From Verrucomicrobiota bacterium (lineage in GTDB: Bacteria > Verrucomicrobiota > Verrucomicrobiia > Limisphaerales > CAIQOK01): a DNA stretch of 9,618 nucleotides. Positions 1 to 5,231 of this stretch are shown here, piece by piece; within the stretch, counting starts at the first letter, position 1; the number at the start of each line of letters is the position of its first letter. Below the pieces are notes generated by a model that saw only the letters and a list, made by a program, of their open reading frames with translations, was not told the origin of the DNA and did no database searches. Both the position numbers and the translations under genes were made by a program. Location: positions 1 through 9,618 of the forward strand of contig JANYDP010000268.1 in the NCBI GenBank assembly GCA_025363535.1, written 5' to 3'.

Positions 1-213
1 AAGGCGGAAGGCGTCGCGTTTGTGGACCTCAACGAAATCATCGCTCAACGCTACGACGCACTGGGGAAGGAAAAAGTCGAGCCGCTCTTTGCCGACGAGC
101 ATACGCACACCAGCCAGGCGGGCGCGGAGTTGAACGCGGAATGTGTCATTGACGGATTGAAGCGGCTTGCGGAGAATCCTCTCGTTCCCTTTTTGCGCGC
201 GGAGAAACCATGA
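1..213 (+). CDS. SGNH-hydrolase esterase, C-terminal part (rhamnogalacturonan acetylesterase-like)
   Basis: This is the last 70 codons of a gene whose start lies left of the window; the reading frame is open from base 1 to the TGA at 211-213. The stretch EHTHTSQAGAELNA followed by an amphipathic helix (VIDGLKRL) matches the C-terminal block of rhamnogalacturonan acetylesterase-like GDSL/SGNH hydrolases, where the HTHTS-type histidine belongs to the catalytic Asp/His pair. Family members remove acetyl groups from pectin backbones (rhamnogalacturonan I), usually outside the cytoplasm. The usual Asp three residues before the catalytic His reads as Glu if EHTH is aligned to the family's DHTH, with an Asp just before it, so the acidic partner may be shifted or conservatively replaced. 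The stop overlaps an ATG (ATGA, 210-213). Neighbouring secreted sugar enzymes support a polysaccharide-utilisation role. The family call is fairly safe; the substrate is inferred. Confidence 0.72.
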   Translation, partial: KAEGVAFVDLNEIIAQRYDALGKEKVEPLFADEHTHTSQAGAELNAECVIDGLKRLAENPLVPFLRAEKP

Positions 214-253
214 AGTCCTGTTTGCCCAAACCGAAGCCCGCCATCCCGGCCGC

Positions 254-1375
254 ATGAACGCCCTTTTCAAATTCGCTGTCCTCGTGGCCGCGCTGGTTAG
301 CCAGCCTTTGCCCGCAGCGGATTTGTTTGTTTATTTCGGAACGCACCGCGCCACAACGAACGCGGGTTTTTCGCTGGCGCATTTTGACACGGACACCGGG
401 GAGCTGACGAAGCCGGAATTTTTGCTGGGGGCGGCCGGGCCTGCATTTTTTGAGATTCATCCCGACGGCCGGCATCTGTACGCCTGCAACGCCGCCACCG
501 GCGGGGAAGTTTCCGCGTATGAAATCGAGCCGCACACCGGGCAGCTTTCCCTGCTCAACAGCGAGCCTTCAGGCGGCGGCGAGCCTTGCTACCTCAGCTT
601 TGATCAGACGGCGCGGTATGCGTTGGTCGCCAACTACGACGGCGGCAACCTCGGCGTCTTCGCGCTCCGGGCCGACGGCGGGATCGGCGAGCGCACCGGT
701 TTCGCGCAGCACGCCGGCAGCAGCGTGGATCCGCGCCGTCAAACCCGCGCCTATGCCCACGCGATTCTGGCCGCGCCGGACAACCGCTTCGTGCTCGGTG
801 CCGACCTGGGCGTGGATAAAATTTATTCCTACCGTTTCAGTTCGCAGGAGGGATCGCTCAAAGCAAATGATCCGGCGTGCGTCCGGGTGGCGATGGGTTC
901 CGGGCCGAGGCATCTGAAATTTCATCCGAACGGACGCTGGGTGTATGTGCTGAACGAACTTTCCAGCACGATCACCGGTTTCAACTGGAATGCCGAGACG
1001 GGCGCGCTCGGCGAGTTTCAAACCGCGTCCACGCTGCCCTCCGATTATTTCGCGGCGAACACGGCGGCGGAAATCGTGGTGCATCCGAACGGGAAATTCC
1101 TTTACGCCTCCAACCGGGGCCACAACAGCCTGGCGGTGTTTGCCATTGATCCGAACGCCGGCTGGCTCAAGCTGGTGGAAAATGTTTCCAGCGGCGGCAA
1201 GCTGCCGCGTTACTTCACGTTTGATCCGACGGGCAGATGGATTTTGTGCTGCAATCATGGCAGCGAAAACGCCGTGGTTTTCCAAGTGGATGAAACCACC
1301 GGGCGGCTGGCCAAGACCGGCCCGCCGGTGGCCGTGGCATATCCGTTTTGTGCGCGTTTCCTGCCGGTGAAATGA
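254..1375 (+). CDS. Secreted lactonase-family beta-propeller protein (6-phosphogluconolactonase-like fold)
   Basis: About 373 residues. The ATG at 254 is preferred over the in-frame TTG at 167 because it begins directly with a signal peptide (MNALFKFAVLVAALV, probable cleavage near residues 21-22), while the upstream part overlaps the previous gene and looks non-coding. The mature part starts with YFGTH and continues with repeated blades of about 50 residues. Hallmarks are HPDGRHLYACN, PRHLKFHPNGRWVYVLNE (from about residue 218), VVHPNGKFLYASNRGHNS (YASNRGHN at 284-291) and PRYFTFDPTGRWILCCNHG (from about 318). These are typical of the lactonase / YbhE (Pgl-like) seven-bladed propeller family, whose best-known member hydrolyses 6-phosphogluconolactone. 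A signal peptide argues against the cytoplasmic pentose-phosphate role, so a periplasmic sugar lactone or another ligand is more likely. No clear Shine-Dalgarno is seen; translational coupling to the upstream esterase is possible. Family call strong, substrate unknown. Confidence 0.88.
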   Translation: MNALFKFAVLVAALVSQPLPAADLFVYFGTHRATTNAGFSLAHFDTDTGELTKPEFLLGAAGPAFFEIHPDGRHLYACNAATGGEVSAYEIEPHTGQLSLLNSEPSGGGEPCYLSFDQTARYALVANYDGGNLGVFALRADGGIGERTGFAQHAGSSVDPRRQTRAYAHAILAAPDNRFVLGADLGVDKIYSYRFSSQEGSLKANDPACVRVAMGSGPRHLKFHPNGRWVYVLNELSSTITGFNWNAETGALGEFQTASTLPSDYFAANTAAEIVVHPNGKFLYASNRGHNSLAVFAIDPNAGWLKLVENVSSGGKLPRYFTFDPTGRWILCCNHGSENAVVFQVDETTGRLAKTGPPVAVAYPFCARFLPVK

Positions 1376-1413
1376 GTTCCGCTGGGTCGGTCAAAGGTCG
1401 CCTTAAAATCAAA

Positions 1414-2955
1414 ATGAAAGCAACTTTGCTCGGGATTTTTCTTTGCACCATGGTCAGCGCCCCCGGGCTGCACGCCGAGGTCAGGCTTGCCAGCCCGTTC
1501 ACCAGCCACATGGTTTTGCAGCGCGACATGAAAGTGCCCGTGTGGGGCTCGGCGGAGGCCGGTGAAAAAATTACGGTGGAATTCGCCGGGCAAAAAGTTT
1601 CCACGACCGCGGATGCCGCCGGCAAATGGAGGGTGAAATTCAAACCGATGAAAGCCAGCGCCGAGCCGCGCACGCTCGTGGTGACTGGCAATCGTCAATT
1701 GGGAATCGAAAATCTGAAATGCGACGACGTGCTGGTCGGCGAAGTGTGGCTCGCCTCCGGCCAGTCCAACATGGATTTCACCGTCTCAAAAAAGGTGAAG
1801 TATTTTGCCGGCGTCACCAATGAGGAGCAGGAAATCGCCGCCGCAAACCATCCCCTCATCCGCATGTTCACCGGCACGGCCGCCAAAGCCTACGAGCCGC
1901 AACCGCAGGTGGGCGGCGAGTGGCGCGTCTGCACGCCCGAGTCGGTGCCGGCGTTTTCCGCCGTCGGATATTTTTTCGCACGCGAGCTGCAGCGGAAAAT
2001 AAAAATCCCCGTCGGCATCGTGATGCTGGCGTTTGGCGCGAGCACGGCCGAGTCGTGGATTCGGCGCGAGACGATGGCCGCCGACCCGCAGTTGAAGCCG
2101 ATGCTGGATCGCTTTGATGCGGCGATGGAAAGCTTCCGCACCAATCCGCCGCCGGTCGTGGCCGCACCACGTTCGGAAGATGTTTCCGCCACCAATGCCG
2201 CACCTGGCGGACGCCGTCGCGGCAGCCCGCCGCGCGACCCGGTGCAGGATCAGCACAATGCGACGGTGCTGTTCAACGGCATGATTGCTCCCGTCATTCC
2301 GTTCGCGCTTCGTGGGGCCATCTGGTATCAGGGTGAATCCATTGTCGGCGGCGAAGACGGGCGCGCGTTGTACCCGCATGTTCAGGCCGCGTTGATCAAG
2401 GACTGGCGGGAGCTTTGGGGCGAAGGCGAATTTCCATTTTACATCGTGCAGCTCGCCGCGTTGAAGAACAACAGCAACCATCCGTCCGTGCGCGAAGCCC
2501 AAGCCACGGTGTTGTCGCTCCCCAACACCGGCATGGCGGTGACGATTGACATTGGCGATCCCAAGAACGTGCATCCACACAACAAGCAGGACGTGGGCGA
2601 CCGGCTCGCGCGCATCGCACTGGCGAATGTGTATAAACGCAGACTCGAATTTTCCGGGCCGGTTTTTAAAGCCATGAAGGTGGAGGGTACGACGGTGCGC
2701 CTGAGCTTCACGCATCTGGGCGGCGGACTTCTGGCCAAGGGCGGGCCGCTTAAGACATTTGTGATCGCGGGTGCGGACGGAAAATTTATTCCGGCGGACG
2801 CGAAGGTCGAGGGCAAGACGGTGGTCGTCCGCAGTGCGGAAGTGGCGAGTCCGGTGGCGATACGGTACGCGTGGGAAAGTTATCCCGAGGGTTGCAATCT
2901 TTACAACGCGGACGGATTGCCAGCCGCGCCATTCCGCACAGATAAAAATAAATAA
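1414..2955 (+). CDS. Secreted SASA-domain carbohydrate acetylesterase (sialate O-acetylesterase-like)
   Basis: About 513 residues from the ATG at 1414, chosen because it begins a clean signal peptide (MKATLLGIFLCTMVSAPGLHA, cleavage probably after HA). An alternative ATG at 1372 overlaps the previous stop (ATGA) and would add 14 residues with several lysines and arginines, giving a longer but still possible n-region. An N-terminal beta-sandwich (about residues 25-105, starting LASPFTSHMVLQRD) is followed by the SGNH-type SASA domain. The nucleophile motif is GQSNM with Ser118, WYQGES lies at 304-309, and the catalytic Asp/His region DIGDPKNVHP at 379-388 has His387. Family members remove O-acetyl groups from sialic acid, xylan or other glycans. 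Residues about 244-277 form a Pro/Ala/Arg-rich, low-complexity insertion between the catalytic blocks. It sits downstream of another likely deacetylase and a lactonase, which suggests joint action on acetylated polysaccharide. The exact substrate is not readable. Confidence 0.87.
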   Translation: MKATLLGIFLCTMVSAPGLHAEVRLASPFTSHMVLQRDMKVPVWGSAEAGEKITVEFAGQKVSTTADAAGKWRVKFKPMKASAEPRTLVVTGNRQLGIENLKCDDVLVGEVWLASGQSNMDFTVSKKVKYFAGVTNEEQEIAAANHPLIRMFTGTAAKAYEPQPQVGGEWRVCTPESVPAFSAVGYFFARELQRKIKIPVGIVMLAFGASTAESWIRRETMAADPQLKPMLDRFDAAMESFRTNPPPVVAAPRSEDVSATNAAPGGRRRGSPPRDPVQDQHNATVLFNGMIAPVIPFALRGAIWYQGESIVGGEDGRALYPHVQAALIKDWRELWGEGEFPFYIVQLAALKNNSNHPSVREAQATVLSLPNTGMAVTIDIGDPKNVHPHNKQDVGDRLARIALANVYKRRLEFSGPVFKAMKVEGTTVRLSFTHLGGGLLAKGGPLKTFVIAGADGKFIPADAKVEGKTVVVRSAEVASPVAIRYAWESYPEGCNLYNADGLPAAPFRTDKNK

Positions 2956-2961
2956 TTCGTA

Positions 2962-3041
2962 GGGGCCGACGTGAGGAGGCTCAAACTTCAAAATGAGCCG
3001 CGTGGTTTCACAAAATATTTGAGCCTCGCCACCTCGGCTCC
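2962..3041. repeat. Imperfect palindrome between convergent genes (REP-like or bidirectional terminator)
   Basis: The arms 2962-2985 and 3018-3041 are inverted copies matching at 20 of 24 positions, separated by 32 bases. Inside, GGCTCA (2978-2983) can instead pair with TGAGCC (2994-2999), so two mutually exclusive hairpins are possible. It sits in the 97-base gap between the stops of the + strand acetylesterase (2955) and the - strand hydrolase (3053). A five-T run at 3050-3054 follows the right arm, and the opposite side is AT-rich. This could end transcription from both sides. Its length and imperfect symmetry also fit a dispersed REP/MITE-type element, which cannot be tested in one window. 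Confidence 0.5.
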
Positions 3042-3052
3042 GCCAAGGATTT

Positions 3053-4021
3053 TTACGCGCGCGGGCAGACGAAATGTTCGCCGATCTGCCGCAGGGCGAT
3101 TCGCTCCGGCTCTTTTTGCAGCGCGGCTTGAAAGCGTTCGAGCGGTTCGCTCATCGGCTCGTTGCTCAATTTGAACGTCTGATGATGCACCGGCACGAGG
3201 TGCTGCGCGCCCGCTTGATTCGCCATTTCAACCGCCTCCTCCGGCGTGCAATGATTCCGAATCCACGGCTGATACGCGCCGATGGGCATGATGGCCGCCG
3301 TGAACGGACCGCGCGAACGGACTTGGGAAAAGAGCGGGGTCAGGGCGGTATCGCCGCCGAACAGGAGTGATTTGCCTTCCCGCTTCAGCACATAACCGTT
3401 GTAACCGCGGGCGATGCCGTTCGGCCAGCGGTTGCCCCAGTGCTTGACCTCGAACGCCTCGATTTCCAAATCGCCCTGCGCGCCGTGGACGGTTGCCTTG
3501 CCGCTCCAGGGCAGTTCGGTGATTTGCGGCAAGCCGGTACCGGCCAAAACATCGCTGGTGGTCTTGGCGGTGACGGTGAATGTGCTTGGCGCAAGGCGGC
3601 TCAACGTGGCGACATCCAGGTGATCCATGTGGGCGTGGGACAGCAACAGCAAATCAATCGGCGGCAGTTCGTCCACCCGCAGGGCGGGCGCGATGTAGCG
3701 TTTCGGCCCGGCGGTGCCGACGCCGAGTGACACGCCGATGCGGCTGCCCAGCGTCGGATCGGTGAGAATATGGACGCCGTAAAAATTGATCAGCGTCGTC
3801 GCGTGGCCAAGCCAGCAGATGGTGATGTCGTTGTCCGACCAGCTCGCGGGATTGGGTTTGACGGGAGCGGGTAAAATTTTCCGCCGGTGGTCGGCGAGCA
3901 GCTGTCGCAACAGCCGGGCGGAACGGCTGTTGGATTTCGCCGCCCACAACGAGCCCAGCCCCGCCGTGACGGCGGCGGCGATGCAGGTGCGTTTCAAAAA
4001 AGTGCGGCGGTTTTTTTTCAC
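3053..4021 (-). CDS. Tat-exported metallo-beta-lactamase-fold hydrolase (UlaG / NAPE-PLD-like)
   Basis: 322 residues, beginning at a GTG at 4019-4021; no other usable start lies between it and an in-frame stop upstream. The N-terminus carries a twin-arginine signal (NRRTFLKR at residues 4-11) followed by a hydrophobic Ala/Gly-rich stretch ending near WAA (26-28), indicating export of a folded, metal-loaded enzyme. The metallo-hydrolase core shows GHATTLI (His73), TDP (Asp88), HAHMDH (His129, His131, Asp133, His134), His194 in KHWGNRW, Asp224 in GGDT and a late His (279 or 280) in VPVHHQTFKL. This order is typical of the UlaG / N-acyl-phosphatidylethanolamine phospholipase D-like branch, which cleaves phosphoester or lactone bonds with two metal ions. 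In that branch the late motif is often HWGTF or HYGTF; here it reads HHQTF. The physiological substrate is unknown. The gene is convergent with the polysaccharide genes and divergent from the co-chaperone, so it is transcribed alone. Confidence 0.87.
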   Translation of the reverse strand: MKKNRRTFLKRTCIAAAVTAGLGSLWAAKSNSRSARLLRQLLADHRRKILPAPVKPNPASWSDNDITICWLGHATTLINFYGVHILTDPTLGSRIGVSLGVGTAGPKRYIAPALRVDELPPIDLLLLSHAHMDHLDVATLSRLAPSTFTVTAKTTSDVLAGTGLPQITELPWSGKATVHGAQGDLEIEAFEVKHWGNRWPNGIARGYNGYVLKREGKSLLFGGDTALTPLFSQVRSRGPFTAAIMPIGAYQPWIRNHCTPEEAVEMANQAGAQHLVPVHHQTFKLSNEPMSEPLERFQAALQKEPERIALRQIGEHFVCPRA

Positions 4022-4041
4022 GGACTCAAGTTGCCGCAGGT

Positions 4042-4149
4042 CGAGGGTCTGTCAAATGTGAAACGTGATGCGTGAAACGTGAAGAGTAGAAGAGGCCCCA
4101 TTCCATCTCACGCATCGCGTTTCACGCTACCGTCTTTGACAAACCCACG
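4042..4149. repeat. Long imperfect palindrome, REP/MITE-like, in a divergent intergenic gap
   Basis: Two nested inverted repeats share one centre. The outer arms 4042-4056 and 4135-4149 match at 13 of 15 positions; the inner arms 4058-4077 and 4106-4125 match at 18 of 20. The arms are separated by one base on the left and nine on the right, and the loop is 28 bases. The left inner arm also contains an 11-base direct repeat, GTGAAACGTGA, at 4058-4068 and 4072-4082. There is no coding potential worth defending here. The outer arms carry TTGACA facing outward on each strand. The structure resembles a non-autonomous palindromic element; no target-site duplication is evident. It fills most of the 165-base gap between the hydrolase start and the co-chaperone start. 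Confidence 0.6.
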
Positions 4150-4163
4150 AGGGCGGGCATTAT
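4136..4163 (+). promoter_or_regulatory. Putative sigma70-type promoter for the co-chaperone gene
   Basis: A perfect TTGACA at 4136-4141 is followed after 16 bases by CATTAT at 4158-4163, which matches four of six -10 positions. Transcription would start near 4170, leaving a leader of about 17 bases before the ATG at 4187. The -35 lies inside the right outer arm of the palindrome. The short leader has no Shine-Dalgarno. This is a consensus match by eye only. Confidence 0.4.
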
Positions 4164-4186
4164 TGGGCGCAGCAAATCAAACTGCT

Positions 4187-5125
4187 ATGGGCGTTCAATA
4201 CAAAGACTATTACAAAACTCTCGGCGTGCCGCGCGGCGCGAGCGAGGCGGATCTGAAAAAATCATTCCGCAAACTGGCGCGTGAATTTCATCCCGACGTG
4301 GCCAAGGACAAAAAGAAGGCCGAGGAAAAATTCAAGGAGATCAACGAGGCCTACGAGGTGTTGAACGATCCGGCGAAGCGCAAAAAGTACGACGAGCTGG
4401 GTGCGGACTGGAAATCCGGCGCGGACTTCCGCCAGCCGGGCCGCGGCCAGCCGCGCGGCTTTCGCGGCGGCCATTCGGCCGACTTTGAATTTGGCGGGAC
4501 GGGTTTCAGTGATTTTTTCGAGCAGATGTTTGGCGCGCGGGGTGGCACCGGCGGCATGGATTCGCGGGGGATGCGGGCGGAGGATTTTGCGACGCGCGGT
4601 CAGGATGTCGAAGGCGACCTGATGGTGACGCTTGAGGAAGTGCTGCGGGGGGCGGTGCGTCCGGTGACGGTCCAGCACGGAACAAAGACGCAGACGCAGC
4701 AGGTGAAAATTCCGGTCGGCGTCACCGAGGGCCAGCGGCTGCGGGTGGCGGGGCGGGGCGGGGCGGGCGGGGCGGGCGGGCCGGCGGGAGATTTGTTGCT
4801 GCGCGTGCGGCTGGCGAAGCATCCCGAGTTTGAGGTGGTCGAGCGCAATCTGATTTACGAGGCGGAGCTCGCGCCGTGGGAGGCGGTGCTGGGCGCGGAC
4901 ATTTCGGTACCGACGCTGGGCGGGAAGGTGAGCATCAAGATTCCACCGGGAACCCAGAACGGGCAAAAACTGCGGGTGCGCAGCCGCGGCCTGCCGCAGC
5001 AAAATGGCGAGCAGGGCGACCTGATCGTAGTGACGCGCGTGGGGGTTCCGACACACATCCCCGAGGCGGAGCGGAAGTTGTGGGAGCAACTGGCGCGTGA
5101 GTCGAACTTCAAGCCGAGGGATTGA
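4187..5125 (+). CDS. CbpA-type J-domain co-chaperone (DnaJ family, no zinc finger)
   Basis: 312 residues. The ATG at 4187 is chosen because the J domain begins at once (YKDYYKTLGVPRGASEADLKK); the frame stays open upstream to a GTG at 4079, but that part lies in the palindrome and resembles no J-protein. The J domain covers about residues 5-70 with the HPD motif at 35-37, which stimulates the ATPase of Hsp70 (DnaK). A Gly/Phe-rich linker runs from about 75 to 130. Two client-binding beta domains follow (from about 140, beginning EGDLMVTLEEV, and from about 222, ending KPRD). The CxxCxGxG zinc repeats of classical DnaJ are absent, which makes it the type II / CbpA class; the length is usual for that class. 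A glycine-rich loop near residues 188-200 is encoded by a striking G-tract run (4750-4780). The gene precedes the pilus ATPases by 106 bases; a functional link is possible but unproven. Confidence 0.92.
   Translation: MGVQYKDYYKTLGVPRGASEADLKKSFRKLAREFHPDVAKDKKKAEEKFKEINEAYEVLNDPAKRKKYDELGADWKSGADFRQPGRGQPRGFRGGHSADFEFGGTGFSDFFEQMFGARGGTGGMDSRGMRAEDFATRGQDVEGDLMVTLEEVLRGAVRPVTVQHGTKTQTQQVKIPVGVTEGQRLRVAGRGGAGGAGGPAGDLLLRVRLAKHPEFEVVERNLIYEAELAPWEAVLGADISVPTLGGKVSIKIPPGTQNGQKLRVRSRGLPQQNGEQGDLIVVTRVGVPTHIPEAERKLWEQLARESNFKPRD
4750..4780 (+). other. G-tract run with G-quadruplex potential inside the co-chaperone gene
   Basis: Seven tracts of three or four G are separated by single C bases on the coding strand (4750-4753, 4755-4758, 4760-4763, 4765-4767, 4769-4772, 4774-4776, 4778-4780); two further GGG tracts lie at 4743-4745 and 4786-4788. 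This meets the usual G3+N1-7 pattern with the shortest loops. It encodes a Gly/Ala/Arg-rich loop in the first client-binding domain, so codon constraint alone may explain it. Confidence 0.6.
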
Positions 5126-5160
5126 GCGGATAATTTTTCGCAAACGTTTTCTCACCGGCG

Positions 5161-5188
5161 TTGACTTTGTTTTCGTCCGCACTACTCT
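5161..5188 (+). promoter_or_regulatory. Weak candidate promoter upstream of the first pilus-type ATPase
   Basis: TTGACT at 5161-5166 and TACTCT at 5183-5188 are spaced by 16 bases, in the 106-base gap between the co-chaperone stop and the GTG at 5232. The -35 matches five of six positions but the -10 only three, so this is tentative. I see no strong hairpin-plus-T-run terminator in this gap, so read-through from the co-chaperone gene is also possible. Confidence 0.25.
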
Positions 5189-5231
5189 GTGCGCACCTCA
5201 CCGCGAGCAACCCCGCAGTGCGGCCTTAACC

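Noticed and set aside
4022..4055. Leftward promoter for the exported hydrolase using the TTGACA at 4050-4055 (- strand)
   Set aside because: No acceptable -10 hexamer is found 16-18 bases downstream, and initiation would fall at or inside the GTG start.
4058..4125. Possible CRISPR-like repeat cluster
   Set aside because: Only two 11-base direct copies 14 bases apart plus inverted copies are present; there are no regular spacers and no cas genes nearby.
4079..4186. Upstream in-frame extension of the J-domain protein starting at a GTG
   Set aside because: The added 36 residues lie in the palindromic element, resemble no J-protein N-terminus, and the J domain begins right after the ATG at 4187.
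5097..5231. Upstream in-frame extension of the first PilB/GspE-type ATPase
   Set aside because: It would overlap the end of the co-chaperone gene, its composition is unlike the family N-terminus, and the GTG at 5232 opens directly into the recognised domain.
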